Shown here piece after piece: positions 26,550 through 36,309 of a stretch of DNA of 64,000 nucleotides. The notes below the pieces were generated by a model that saw nothing but the letters and a program-made list of their open reading frames with translations, did not search any database and was not told the DNA's origin. Made by a program: the position numbers and the translations under genes. Source of the stretch: Metaphire vulgaris (taxonomy: Eukaryota > Annelida > Clitellata > Crassiclitellata > Megascolecidae). Position 1 is the first letter of the stretch. Each line of letters starts with the position of its first letter. The stretch is from positions 206,001 to 270,000 of the forward strand of contig CM030859.1 in the NCBI GenBank assembly GCA_018105865.1, read 5' to 3'.

Positions 26550-27887
26550 TCTCCCAATTTCTGCTCTGTATATCTCTTTGTCTCTCTCTTTGTCTGTGTG
26601 TTTCCTTCCAGGATCCTTAACACCGGAAGTCAACTTAGGAAGCAAGAGGAAGTTACAAAGTGTGTTTACAAAGTGTGTTGAAAACCTTCTTGTGTCAAGC
26701 AATGTCACAATAATTCTACTCCAAGACTTCATCATCAGTCGCTGAAGGCATTCAGCCACTTAGGCTGCTCTTACTCATCTACAGCCACTAACCTAATCTA
26801 AGAAGATAACAATTGTGACAAAGAAGGAAAAGATTAAGGGAAAGAGGGAGAAGCAAAGGCTGGCTTCTGGTATTTAGAAACAGATCAGAAAAGAGCAAGT
26901 GTTGATCAGCTGTTAGCATCATGATTAGAAATTACCAATGGAATACAGTTCAACATTCCCACAATCAGCCAATTAGAGAGTAAGGAACTGTTGACAGATA
27001 TGGCAGCACATGAAGTGGTCCAGTGGCCAGTCAACTGGAGGACCGCGAGTCATCAGGTCCATGGTTCAAATCTCGGTTGCAACAGACACTATTACGGCAG
27101 CATCTGTCCCAGATGCTTCCTCAGCAGACAGACTCAGCAGTCAATGGCGGCTATTACTCTGTGGATTAAGCAACCTCCAAATACAGTGGATGCCGTGAAA
27201 TGATGAAGGTGCTAACCCTAACATATCTGTGGGGGTCTCCCTCAGCAACCCAGCAGTTTGGGGACCTTTAACAATGGCCAAGAGGAACAACTGTGTTCCT
27301 CTGTCATAATTCTAAACACGTCTCTACAATGCAGATCAAAGATTGTGCAATTTCAGGAAATAAAGTTGTAAATAAAGCACTCTTGAAGTCGGCCTCTGTG
27401 TCATGCACCTCTCTATCAGTCTGTCTGTCTGTCTGTCTGTGCTTGTCTCTGTCTTACTAAACCTCTATCTTACTAAATTTATTATTTCCTGAAATTGCAC
27501 AATCTTTTTAAAGTTTTGTACAAAAAGACAAGTCACAAATTCAGCTACAAAATAAAAAAAAGATCGTCAGAAACGACCTCTATAAACCACGAAACTCATC
27601 AAGCTTCTGACGTCCACGTTCAAAAGACATACATTTCAAAATGCTTTATACACTGGTCATTGAAAATGCCAGCTTTGACATCAAAGCATTACATTGGCAT
27701 CATTCAGGCAATCTCTACTAGTAAGCACTTCTGTCAGTTGTCTCACCTTGGTGACGGTTGAGGATGCTGGTGCAGGAGAGTCCAACTGACTGAGCCACAT
27801 CTTGAGGTCCAGCTCCACTCCTCCATTGCCATCGTCAGAATCCAGCTCCTCATCTGTTGTGGCGTATCCTCCATCCTCTGGCTCCAT
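17602..27887 (-). CDS. MRL-family adaptor (RIAM/lamellipodin/MIG-10 type)
   Basis: Cytoplasmic adaptor that in known members links Ras/Rap GTPases and phosphoinositides to talin and Ena/VASP for integrin activation and leading-edge actin assembly. Coding exons, 5' to 3': 27887-27747, 23511-23421, 23107-22506, 21638-21479, 21277-21156, 20336-20196, 19449-19345, 19091-18990, 18525-17602. They sum to 2388 nt, 795 aa, with one stop; all donors are GT. The ATG at 27887 opens MEPEDGGYATTDEELDS. Short acidic-amphipathic helices resembling talin-binding sites follow (VELDLKMWLSQLDS, DIDFDSILGQLSSLDEQ, ISSHLLDVISELDQLVDN). RA domain is about residues 279-372, PH about 380-495, then a Pro-rich tail. 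About 18 residues usual between RA and PH are absent, so a small exon may be missed in 20337-21155. I cannot say whether it is orthologous to one vertebrate paralogue. Confidence 0.92.
18525..20336 (-). other. PH domain exons of the MRL gene
   Basis: Exons 20336-20196, 19449-19345 and 19091-18990 encode LDGWLHLKADGKKAWKKW, NGGIYYNARGKGK, FTGVAWKKKFKAPSDFGFAL and SAEDIKYFCTDDQVTMWKW. The C-terminal helix keeps the invariant Trp. The last bases join the final exon at NGFQLYRNF, the counterpart of YGKTLYDNY in lamellipodin. Basic DGKKxWKK is the expected phosphoinositide-contact strand. Confidence 0.9.
18526..18989. other. MRL intron, nothing recognised
   Basis: AT-rich intron between the last two MRL coding exons. 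It contains several short ATTTG/CACTC motifs but no element I can name. Confidence 0.5.
20480..20880. mobile_element. Possible mariner/IS630-type transposon remnant
   Basis: In an MRL intron. Minus-strand reading gives RSCIRASGGHFEHKRRN (near 20570-20515), like the C-terminal GGHFEH tail of many mariner-type transposases. Plus-strand reading gives LLQQIDETGFCRQEVRQ near 20670. An inverted pair CGAAGTGACCAC sits near 20523 and 20660. The right side ends ATTGGGACACCGTGTACA. Frames are broken, so this is at most a rearranged relic. Confidence 0.35.
21156..21638 (-). other. RA (Ras-association) domain exons of the MRL gene
   Basis: Exons 21638-21479 and 21277-21156 encode VKVFSPDGGSKSLLVDEC, CEMLVQKNLLDRNRTWGIT and LEDHQFVLKEIHDWPKE, ending FMEAPKKYEMFNKSQ. 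The intron splits a Gln codon (phase 1). The pattern matches the lamellipodin RA domain (MMVDERQTV, LDWSLVE, ERIFEDHENLVENLLNW). Confidence 0.88.
24177..24300. repeat. GACA-rich minisatellite with longer-period duplication
   Basis: GACAGACA tetranucleotide blocks are interrupted by CACCAACACTGAGACAG, and the whole block of about 57 bp is duplicated. Cys/Val/Ser-rich open frames on the minus strand here are repeat artefacts. Confidence 0.85.
25302..25358. repeat. (AAT)n microsatellite
   Basis: Pure AAT/ATA run inside the large MRL intron. Confidence 0.95.
26466..26552. repeat. (CT)n microsatellite
   Basis: Long CT run with a few CCAT interruptions, inside the large MRL intron. Leu/Ser-repeat frames over it are not genes. 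Confidence 0.95.
27000..27290 (+). mobile_element. Probable tRNA-derived SINE
   Basis: TGGCAGCACATGAAGTGG at the start resembles a pol III A box, and GGTTCAAATCTC about 60 nt later is a near-consensus B box. An unrelated body follows. I did not find clear target duplications, so the ends are approximate. Confidence 0.5.
27338..27507. repeat. 24-bp perfect inverted repeat, 122-bp spacer
   Basis: The arm 27338-27361 (core GATTGTGCAATTTCAGG) is the exact reverse complement of 27484-27507. The spacer contains GTCT tetranucleotide repeats and a stretch (AGTCGGCCTCTGTGTC) that recurs at about 30619, so a mobile or duplicated unit is likely. Confidence 0.75.
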
Positions 27888-28187
27888 GCTCCACCACAGT
27901 CTACAAAACGAAGAAGATTCTCTCTCTTCAGGACAACATCTGTACACTTCATTCTGCTATAGAAGACGCAAAACACAGGTGGCAAATGGCAAATGGCATC
28001 ACCTGCGACACTTCACTTCCTCAAATAAAAATGACACCAGTCATCCACAGATCATGTATTCAGCATTCATGACAACAGTTCTCAGAAGTCTACATAAGTG
28101 TCAAGTAGCACAGTCTGTACCCGTACATCTCTAGTCGAGATTCCAAACTGCAGCAGCCACCTGCATTTGGCTGTTTCCACACATATT

Positions 28188-28402
28188 ATACGTGTTTTAT
28201 TTCCGACAATAAAAACACGTATGATACAAGTACAGTAAAATTTTTGCATATTAAAATATGTTGCCTCACATTATTGCCATGACATAACCATAGAGGTTTC
28301 TAAATACCAGGGAACCACAGATGCATGTCTGAGCTTGATGCCACCGCCGACGCATTTTTACATACAATACGTGTATTTCATTCTTGGACATAAAATACGT
28401 AT
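28188..28402. repeat. Two similar short hairpins about 178 bp apart
   Basis: 28188-28222 pairs ATACGTGTTTT with AAAACACGTAT. 28366-28402 has a weaker pair built on AATACGTGTATTT and AAATACGTAT. The surrounding text is loosely similar, suggesting an old tandem duplication. Confidence 0.5.
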
Positions 28403-28724
28403 AATATTCATATTTAATTGTGGGACCTAACGTACAGTCGTATCTTGGCCGTTTCAGTGGTGGCCACAGAATGCTTTTTCAAAAGCAGACTTTGATGAAA
28501 TTCAAATGAACAGAGAATTTCAGTAGTCAAGACAAATAGATAAATGCAATCACACAATCACACAGTGCCCTTCATTGTATTTAACAGAATGCAACGGACA
28601 ACTACTTACAGCACAGAGTCCCCTCCTTTATAGAATCACTTAGCGGAGAATATAAGAGTAAATTTTGCCGAAATTCAGTGCAAATGGTGATGAGCTATTG
28701 AGTGTTGACAGACTGTGATAATCT

Positions 28725-28935
28725 TCTTCTTCTTTAAGTGTCGTCCTCTATCAGAGGGTTGACAGTCATTTTCCTTCAATTCTCTCTCTATCTTCTGTCG
28801 CTCTTTTTAGGGCTCCATAGTTCTTTGTGTTTGTCCATTCAAAGAAGTCGTCCATTCAAAGATTCTTCTCGGTCGACCACTTCCCCGTGTTCCTTCTATT
28901 CTACCTTCCATTAATTATTATTAGTGATAGGTCTC
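28725..28935 (-). mobile_element. 3' end of a non-LTR retrotransposon (LINE)
   Basis: Minus-strand translation includes GRIEGTRGSGRPRRIFEWT, the Gly/Arg-rich GRGRPRxxW tail typical of the C-terminus of LINE reverse transcriptases, followed by broken frames. It is a truncated, inactive copy upstream of the MRL first coding exon. Confidence 0.65.
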
Positions 28936-29539
28936 CGGCTGAAATATTTGGTGTCCCCTGATTAATTTTAGTCCTGACAAAGGCACTTGATTATAATGGA
29001 CAAAGCAAAACTAAGTCTCAAACTCAGAATCAGTCAACAACATCTGATTGAAATTCACATCTTCCTTTTACGCAGTCTACTAATCAAATACATAACAATG
29101 CGTGTAAACAGCGCTGCTGCTGCTGCTGCTGCTTACTGGCATCCTATCTGGTCCGTGGGAAACTGAACGGGGTTTGTCTGTTGCTAACAATGAACGGCTT
29201 TGTGCCTCATCATCATAACAGCGGCGTTTTCTGTTAATTTTAAGCAATACATTTAAAGCCACTATTCTAGTGTGAAATATTTAATTATTTTTTAAATGTG
29301 CCACAACAATAATTCTGAGACGTCTTAACATTATTAACCCTATTTCAACAACCTCCTCACATGCCAGCATTAAGGGGGGAAGACTTAAGACACCCCCCAA
29401 AAAAACTGCTGTCGTCGTCACAAATATCACCATCAATATTTCCTACATGCATATTATGCATAGATACAAGCACTGATAATGGACTTTAGCACTCACATTT
29501 CACTTACATCATCTCACTAAAATCATCATCACAATCATA

Positions 29540-29880
29540 CATTTTCCCTTCAACATAGCTGCATAGTGCTTTCTTTTGGAGTCTTTCTTCCTTCATTCTT
29601 TCAACATGACCAAACCATCTCAGTCTTTGTTTCTGTATGGATTCCCAGTATTGTTGTATAATTCTTCAAAATATTCTTTCCATCTGTTCAATGTATCTTT
29701 TTGTTTTCTAATACTTTGCCATTCTTTGCTTGTTTTCAATAGGTATTATCCGCATAATTCTTTGATTGTTTGGTACAATTTCCATGTATCGTTAAGTAAG
29801 TTTGACTGTTCTATTTCTGCGCATTTTTCCAATTTACAGTTTTCTTTGCACTCTTTATAGTTCCATTGTATGAAAAGGCA
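29540..29880 (-). mobile_element. Internally deleted LINE reverse transcriptase fragment
   Basis: The minus strand encodes LNRWKEYFEELYNNTGNPYR, the RT linker motif (RWKEYFEELxN), then after a frame change QRLRWFGHVERMKEERLQKK, a motif from the far C-terminus. The palm domain that should lie between is missing. This is a dead copy. Confidence 0.7.
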
Positions 29881-30323
29881 GTTAATCAATGCACTTATAT
29901 AAGTAAGTGCATTCTAGTGACATTCCATTCACACGAACTTCACTCAAAGTTTCTCATGTTCTCGAAAATCTGACTTTAATTAAAATTCATTTTACTTAAA
30001 AGTTCAAAACATTTCACCAAAGTCACATTTTCTCACCAAAGAAAACTCAATTATGCCCAGATGAAGCCCATATTGTCAAATGGAGCAGCAGCTAAAACGG
30101 TTCACAGCATAAAAAGTAACACTGGAGAGCAGCCGCTGATGATGACTGATGAAAGTTAAACCTAAGCTAATCACTCAAACCCTCAAATTGGAAATTAGAA
30201 AATGCAATTTAGAAACTAAAAGAATAATCTCTGATTACTTCAAAGTGACTCACATTGGAGACGTATTTCAATTGAAAAGGAAAATCCTCAGTCCAGAATA
30301 AGTCATTCATCAGCTCCACTCAC

Positions 30324-30434
30324 CACACACGAGACTCCAGTCCCATTGAGAATTCAGTCTCTGCGGAAATATCTCTCCCTCCTCAGTCCAGACGCTGACA
30401 GCCCTTGAAACGGTGCGCTGGTCAAAGAAAATTG
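30324..30434 (-). other. Candidate 5' UTR exon of the MRL gene
   Basis: On the minus strand a strong acceptor (ATTTTACAG) precedes 111 nt that end in TGTGTG followed by the donor GTGAGT. Joined to the acceptor at 27901, it contains a short upstream frame (ATG GGA CTG GAG TCT) that stops at the junction, so it would be non-coding leader. Transcript evidence would be needed to attach it to this gene. Confidence 0.35.
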
Positions 30435-30837
30435 CTGTAAAATCACAGTTCAGAACCGCAAATGCCTTCACAGCTGATAAGTACAGGACCAAAACTTTTC
30501 AGGACATCTACTAGCTATTGGAATGAAAAACAATCATCATCATCATCACCGCCGCCGCCAGAGAGGGGTCAGCCGCCTCAGATGCTGCTACAGCCACATG
30601 ACTCAAAACACTCTTGCAGTCGGCCTCTGTGTCCACCTCTCTATCAGTCTGTCTGTATGTCTGTCTGTGTGTGCTTGTCTCTGTCTCAGCCTCCGCTGTT
30701 CGCTTAGTGGCCTTTAATCTAAGCGGCTACATTCATCGGCACGTGTTCCTCTACAGTCTACACTCACTCGGTTGGAATCTATTTTTGAACCCACTTGAGG
30801 ATACGATAGAGAGACAGAGATAGACATACATCAAACG

Positions 30838-30840
<3 letters not shown>

Positions 30841-30886
<46 letters not shown>

Positions 30887-30930
30887 GACAGACAGACAGA
30901 CAGACAGAGAGACAGGCAGGCAGACAGACA
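30841..30930. repeat. (GA)n and (GACA)n microsatellite
   Basis: GA run followed by GACA repeats. Confidence 0.95.
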
Positions 30931-31045
30931 GTTTTTTCCTTGGGTGAAACTCCTCCAATCGTCTGATGGATATAGAACAATTCTTTTGGCAGATCAAAAC
31001 AATAGCACTGAGTTAATGGATTTCATTTAAATTCGTCAAGACAAA

Positions 31046-31046
<1 letters not shown>

Positions 31047-31096
<50 letters not shown>
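31047..31096. repeat. (GAT)n microsatellite
   Basis: About 16 GAT units; the polymethionine and polyisoleucine frames across it are artefacts. Confidence 0.95.
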
Positions 31097-31097
<1 letters not shown>

Positions 31098-32039
31098 ATG
31101 ACAATTGGTGATGACTTTTGTGTACTAAGTGATGAGTCACGTGACTTAGTCCACATGATTTCCTGTTTTGGTTTCAACGGTAGAACGTTTGAATCGAGTG
31201 CAGATGAAATGAACAACCACTTGGATGTCAATGGCCTCAATCAGTTCCATCTTGTGGAATCCCTCTCTTAGTCCCCAGAGGGCGTCTAGGAAACCAATGG
31301 CAACTCTGCATCCCTTCAACTGGTCTTTCAAATGGATCCAATGTAACTGACCAAGGCAAAGAGGCACAATTCTAATCTCTCTGCGTCTCTCTCACCAAAA
31401 AAGACAAATCCCATTCCACATCCAAAACAAAAGGCCTAAGACAAAGGTCTATGGCAAAGGTCTATGACAAAGACCTATGAAGACCCAGAACAGACAACAC
31501 AAGACGCAAACACAGAATGTTCACTGAACCATAAAACTGAACTAACAGCGTACATCCAATCACTTGCAACTCATAAAAGCAGGAGCCTAGAAGCACTCAG
31601 TTCCCATTGGACGGCAGCGGACAGCATTCCCGCCCATAGAGGCCATCAACGACCATTGGCGAATGTGCCTCCCATGGAACCTGTCTTTGATACAACATGC
31701 AGTTGTCATAACAACGACATAGTTCACTCCTGAAGGCAAGTTCTTAATTAATTCTAAACTGATAATAATGGATCTAATACAAACATCTATCAGGAATTAA
31801 ACAAAGGTATGTCAAACTTTTGACCTAATTAGGTCACATAACTAAAGGTCCATTAATGTTTGAAGGGCAAGAAATGACCTAAAAAGTAACGGATCAACAA
31901 AAGAAATGAATAAACACAGCAACAATTAAACTTAGTACAAAGGCATATTGAGGAATAATTATATTTGCTTGATCACAAAAATTATTTCGTAATTTGTGGA
32001 AAAACTGATTAAACGGCAGAACTTTTCCGAAAAGCAAAG

Positions 32040-35000
32040 ATGGCAAATGCACATCGCGAAAGCAATACGAAGGAATTGCCTCTTTCCATGGACAGCGTAA
32101 GAAAAAAGATTATTCGAGTGGTGAACAAGGTCGAGAATGAAGTAAAAGAATTTCTAACAACTTACTCAGGATACCCCGAACCAAATAAAAACTGGGAAAC
32201 GACAACTGAAAAAGCATGTAACCAAGTGGATAAGACAGCCCATGACCTACACAGCTTTGATGACCTTGAAATGATTCTTGTCAAGGTCAGAGTAAACCAA
32301 GCGATGCCTCTGAGTGAGTATAATGAACTTCAAAGGATGTTGGAAAGCAAGAAGTTGTTTGATTACATCACCCATCAGCTGTGTTCAGACCTTGTGCATA
32401 CGTACGAAAACCAGGTAGAAAAGTTCTGCATAAGTTTCCATCAAGAGACCGAAAGACAAGACCTAGAATCCGTCAACGAATACGAAATGGTCATCGCCAA
32501 TTGCCATCAACAGATCGTGGAAAACATGATCAAAGTGGAAGATGCCCTAGAAGAAGTGGAGGAGATCAGAAGGAAATCAGTCATGAACTACATCAAAAAC
32601 TATGGAAAAGTTCTTGAAAATATGGAAGCAGTATGCCATGCGTTGGAAGAAGTCTGTCGTCTGATCAGAAAACGCGTCGCTGCCGATTCAGATTATCCGC
32701 AAAACATTCAAGAAGAAATCAACTGCTACAACAGACAACTTCTGGATCTGAAGAAACTCAACAGAGAACTGGAAGAAGAACAAAATGGAGATGGAAGAAG
32801 GTTGCGCAGAACGACTGGAAACCTGGCAAAGACAGAGAAGCAGCTGAAGTCTGTCAGAGCAGAGGTTGGACTCTTCAGGCAACGACAGAGGAACGTCGAA
32901 GACAACCGGTCGACGCTAGAGGCAACGCTAAGACAAAAACTCAAAGAAAGACAACAGGTCAAAGACAAACTGAAGAACAAAGACAACGCTACGTCCGTCA
33001 ACAGTCGGCTCTCGGCCCAATCAGAAGAACTCCAAACTCAGATCCACACAATTGAAATGAAGATGAGGCAAATGGAAGTGCAGCTGGAATCACTGCGGAC
33101 CGAGGAAGAAAAGGTGGTGCAGGTAATGGAAAAGCTGTCAGAGCAGGTGGAAAGCAGTCGCAGAAAGTGTGATGATGCTAACGATCAGGCAAAAAGTCAC
33201 AAAGAAACACTGAAGGCGATCAACGAAGATGTAGAGTTGCACGAATCAAAGATCGAAGCACTGAAGATTATCAGAAAAGTGAAGATGCACACAGACACTC
33301 TAAAGAAAATCCACCACAATGAATATGATCCAGAACATGCCTTAGAAATCAAAGGTACGTCTTACCTGTAAACACGCATTCACACAAACATTCACTCCCC
33401 CCACTTAATCAATTATCTACCTACATACATATATACACACATAAAAGATTATTCGAGTGATATTAGAGTGATGACACCAGATATCAGGAGGCAAGAAGTC
33501 ACGATAGAAACGCTGAAAGCGATCAATGAAGATGCAAGAGTCGCATGAAGCAAAGATCAGCCGACCAGACAATCAGTTGGCTGATTGATTACAATATGTA
33601 ATCAGGTTGCTAATGATTAACCGGTCCTATGAGCAAGGACTGGTCCTTTTAACCTTTACCAATTAACTGTAATTAGTGCCGGCAACATCAAAGTGCTTTG
33701 ACGTAGGCGCAATGCCAGGATGTCGCTAACGTCTGGTTAACCAGCCTTTTTTTGAACGGTTAACCGGTCGTTTAAAACCAGCAGTTTTAACAACCTTAAT
33801 AAGTAAGTCAATTAGCCAACTGACTATTCAGTCCACCGATCACTAAACAATGAAGTCATATGGCCTCATTACATAGGGACTGGTAATCAAATGGTAATCT
33901 ATTTTATAATTCTCAGTGACTACATTACTTCAGATAAATAAAATAATCAGAAATGCAGAGCAAGATTAAGTGAGGATTTTTACAAATGCTGCCCAGAATG
34001 TGCCGGTACTTTTAACGAATGCTCTATATTTGAATCCAATGTAAAATTTAGAAAATTAATTCAGAGCAGTCCAGGTATTTTCACTGCACACATCGAATAC
34101 AGATGAAGCAATTTTCAGATGAAATGCAGGAGGCTTTTCGACTGACATCAGACAGCATCGGTAAAGAGTGGAGAAGTTTATATCACCAACTTCCATTTGA
34201 TCCACCACGAGATATCCAACAAAGAGAACGAGATCTCGAAGGTAAACAAAGGCCACAACATTCACTCGTCCAAGAAATTATCTTAAATACTCATAAAAAT
34301 TTTGTATTACTTTTTACCACCATCGTAGATTCTGTATCCCATGTATGGAAAGCACCGTTGTATCTTATTGAATGCTCTTTATCAGTGTTATGCCTTACTA
34401 TTTCAGCTATCCCAATCCAAGTGCTATCATCTATTCACTTATTTTTAACTATCCTAAATCGATGGTCTATAAGCCATAAGTGATGTCATTCCTTCTGGAC
34501 CATTTGGTATTTGGTATAAATACCAGTTGGTATAAATACCAGTCCATTCTGGACTGGTATTTATGGTTTAGCTCGAAAAGACCAAATTCTAACTCACTGG
34601 GTCAACAAGTTTTAAATAACGCATGGGGTAATAATGGCTTAGGCGCGAAGACATCATACGGGCCATTACCGTCATCCATCCGTTGATTTTAGGTATTTTA
34701 CCTCTTCGTCCATTGTCTTCTGTTGAGCCGCCGTGGTCTTTGAAAAATTCTCGGTTGAAACCCGTCTATTCATGCTCGTCCGAATTAAACTGCGTCTGGT
34801 CTATTGCATCTGAGCACGGCGTTCGTACCTCTACCCTGGGATCTTCGTCGGTGACCGTACTTTGATAATACCGCAAACCGAGCAGCTGTTGTCGTCGAAC
34901 ATTTGACTCGACAGAATTAATTACAACCCTCAGAATTCCGCGTCGATTTGCCATTTGTCATATAACAAAAACAAAATATTAAAACGAAATGATTTCTTCC

Positions 35001-35789
35001 TCAAAATCAAAAAAATTTAAAAAAAAACAACCGAACGTAAACATCCGGTTTGTCTAACACCGCGATTGAAATTCTGAAAAGAATGTATATTTATAATACT
35101 AAACTAACTAAAGGTTCATTTTGAAATCATCCACGCTAGTAGCCTTTACTATCTTTTAGTCTAGTTCAGTTTCTTCCATACTTTGATTTTGGTCCCTCTT
35201 CTTCTGTACTTCTCTTTGAAATGGTTAAAAGCCTGTAAGACTTCTTCCTTGGATATTGACCATTGCCTGGCTGATCCCACACCTTCCCCATAGCTATTTT
35301 AAGAGAGGCTGAGCGCCTAAGAATAAGCAGCTACTGTTGTGCTGATTTCCAAGGCGCTATAGAAATCCACGAGATTTTACTTACTTACTTACTTACTCTG
35401 CTCCTCTCCTCATGGATACACTGACCTTTGCCCGGCCGACAAACCACCCTGCCTAAAGCTATTTCAAGAAAGATTAAGCGCATAAGAATAAGCAGCTACT
35501 GCTGTGCTGCTCTCTGGGGCGCTGTAGAAGTTTACGAGATTTTACTTACTTACTTAATGCTGAAAAGCGCTGTGCTTCTGTTGCAGTGATCGATATAAGC
35601 AATCATCGTTTAGATGTCGGCTTCAAGTTGTTCGCGATGAAGAGCCTGGAGAAATGGCGACGCTTGAATAGCAGCGCCTCTGTCGACCAACTCATCGCCA
35701 CACTTCGAAAAATGCGCAAAGAACGAACAGCCTCTCAAATAAGAAAAATGTTCGCTTCCCCCCGCAGCCCCATGGCCACCGGCCGATGA
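32040..35789 (+). CDS. Coiled-coil protein with C-terminal death domain
   Basis: Exons 32040-33354, 34119-34241 and 35587-35789 join in phase 1 and phase 1 to give 546 codons plus TGA. The death domain spans about residues 443-531: EAFRLTSDSIGKEWRSLYHQ, LPFDPPRDIQQRERDLEG, then LFAMKSLEKWRRLNSSAS and LIATLRKMRKERTASQIRKM. The IGKEWRSL, alternating helices and KWRR match FADD/receptor-type death domains, which bind one another in apoptosis and innate signalling. Residues about 140-430 are long Glu/Lys/Gln heptad-like coiled coil without Pro. The first 130 residues are helical and unrecognised; MPLSEYNELQRMLESKKLFD could be part of a DED/CARD-like fold, but that is inference. For exon 2 the acceptor at 34118 is chosen over the one at 34102, which would bring an early stop. 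No signal peptide or membrane segment. Confidence 0.85.
33443..33563 (+). pseudogene. Decayed fragment of the upstream exon, inside intron 1
   Basis: 33443-33459 is identical over 17 nt to exon position 32104-32120 (AAAAGATTATTCGAGTG). 33482-33563 is about 80 percent identical to exon 33184-33258 (GAAACxCTGAAxGCGATCAA). About 1.06 kb of exon sequence between the two segments is missing from the copy, and its frame hits TGA. It is a broken partial duplicate, not an exon. Confidence 0.7.
34532..34564. repeat. Perfect 15-bp hairpin, 3-nt loop
   Basis: ATAAATACCAGTCCA, loop TTC, then TGGACTGGTATTTAT. A partial direct copy GGTATAAATACCAG precedes it. Located in intron 2 of the death-domain gene. 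Confidence 0.8.
34766..34954 (-). CDS. Hypothetical 62-aa frame antisense in an intron
   Basis: The minus-strand ATG at 34954 opens MANRRGILRVVINSVES, continuing with RRQQLLGLRYYQSTVTDEDP. The region is noticeably richer in CpG and GC than its surroundings, and a GTACGA donor could end an exon after DEDPRVE. A second open stretch on the same strand (RVSTENFSKTTAAQQKTMDE) lies just downstream in another frame. The Arg/Leu-rich start is reminiscent of a mitochondrial presequence. I do not recognise the protein. Confidence 0.35.
   Translation of the reverse strand: MANRRGILRVVINSVESNVRRQQLLGLRYYQSTVTDEDPRVEVRTPCSDAIDQTQFNSDEHE
35290..35565. mobile_element. Tandem pair of SINE-like 3' ends
   Basis: Two copies about 180 bp apart share GAATAAGCAGCTACTG, GGCGCT(A/G)TAGAA and CACGAGATTTTACTTACTTACTT. 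The short tandem TTAC tail resembles SINE/LINE 3' tails. They lie in intron 2 of the death-domain gene, ending about 30 bp before the last exon. Confidence 0.55.
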
Positions 35790-35969
35790 AATTCACCATT
35801 ACATTGCGTTTTGCCAAGTGTTAGATTTAAAACGTATTTCTTACTAACTCTTGTGGTCTCACCTACCAGACGAAACTGTCAAGTTGAATATAATTTAAGA
35901 CATAGTAGTAGTAGTAGTAGTAGTAAGCCTAGTAGTAGTATTAGTATTAGTATTAGTAGTAGTAGTAGC

Positions 35970-35975
35970 AATAAA
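35970..35975 (+). terminator. Candidate poly(A) signal AATAAA
   Basis: Canonical hexamer about 180 nt after the stop codon of the death-domain gene, just behind a TAG/TAT triplet-rich stretch. Confidence 0.5.
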
Positions 35976-36147
35976 AGCAATAGAATTTTGGAAAACTGTT
36001 CAATTCAATTTATATACAGCTTTGAAAATAATGCATTTCTCATCGGTGGGTAGACCATATTGGTGTCCACTCCATGCCAGAGGACATGCAATTGCCGAGT
36101 GATTGAACCCAGATTGATGACTCGACGAAGGCAGAATGCACTATAGA

Positions 36148-36309
36148 CAGCGTTTTATCCAGGCCTATTAGGGGAGATTCCCCCAACCTCAAAATTTCCG
36201 CCCAAAATCCCAGCACTGATGCAAATTTTTGCATTGAACTGTGTCTCTTCCCCTCCAGTCGGGTCAATTTGCCCCCCCCCCCAAGGCCTGGAGTCTGGAT
36301 AAAACACTG
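36148..36309. mobile_element. hAT-type MITE, 162 bp, perfect 8-bp duplication
   Basis: The left end CAGCGTTTTATCCAG and the right end CTGGATAAAACACTG are inverted copies with one mismatch. ACTATAGA flanks both sides (36140-36147, 36310-36317). The termini differ from the CAGTGGCGG group, so this is a separate family. Confidence 0.88.

Larger units (their letters stand above)
23512..27746. other. Large first coding intron of the MRL gene
   Basis: 4.2 kb between MRL exons 27887-27747 and 23511-23421. It holds a GACA-type minisatellite (24177-24300), an (AAT)n run (25302-25358), a 12-bp GGGGCAGAGGAA repeat (about 26191-26250), a CT tract, a tRNA-like SINE and an inverted repeat. No other exon was recognised. 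Confidence 0.55.
27901..32039. other. Region upstream of the MRL gene and of the coiled-coil gene
   Basis: Holds the candidate MRL 5' UTR exon, two LINE relics, twin hairpins, a GA tract (30841-30878) with GACA repeats and a (GAT)n run (31047-31096). The flank 31700-32039 precedes the plus-strand death-domain gene; I see no clear TATA or other core promoter. Confidence 0.5.

Noticed and set aside
26285..26759. Leu/Ser and Arg/Glu repeat frames
   Set aside because: Translation of a CT/GA microsatellite on both strands.
32381..33055. Alternative frames of 78, 140, 64 and 91 codons inside the coiled-coil exon
   Set aside because: Shadow frames of the 438-codon exon, which has the coherent heptad-like sequence and continues into a death domain.
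34103..34118. Acceptor at 34101-34102 for exon 2 of the death-domain gene
   Set aside because: In the required phase it reaches a stop after a few codons; the acceptor at 34117-34118 keeps the frame into the death domain.
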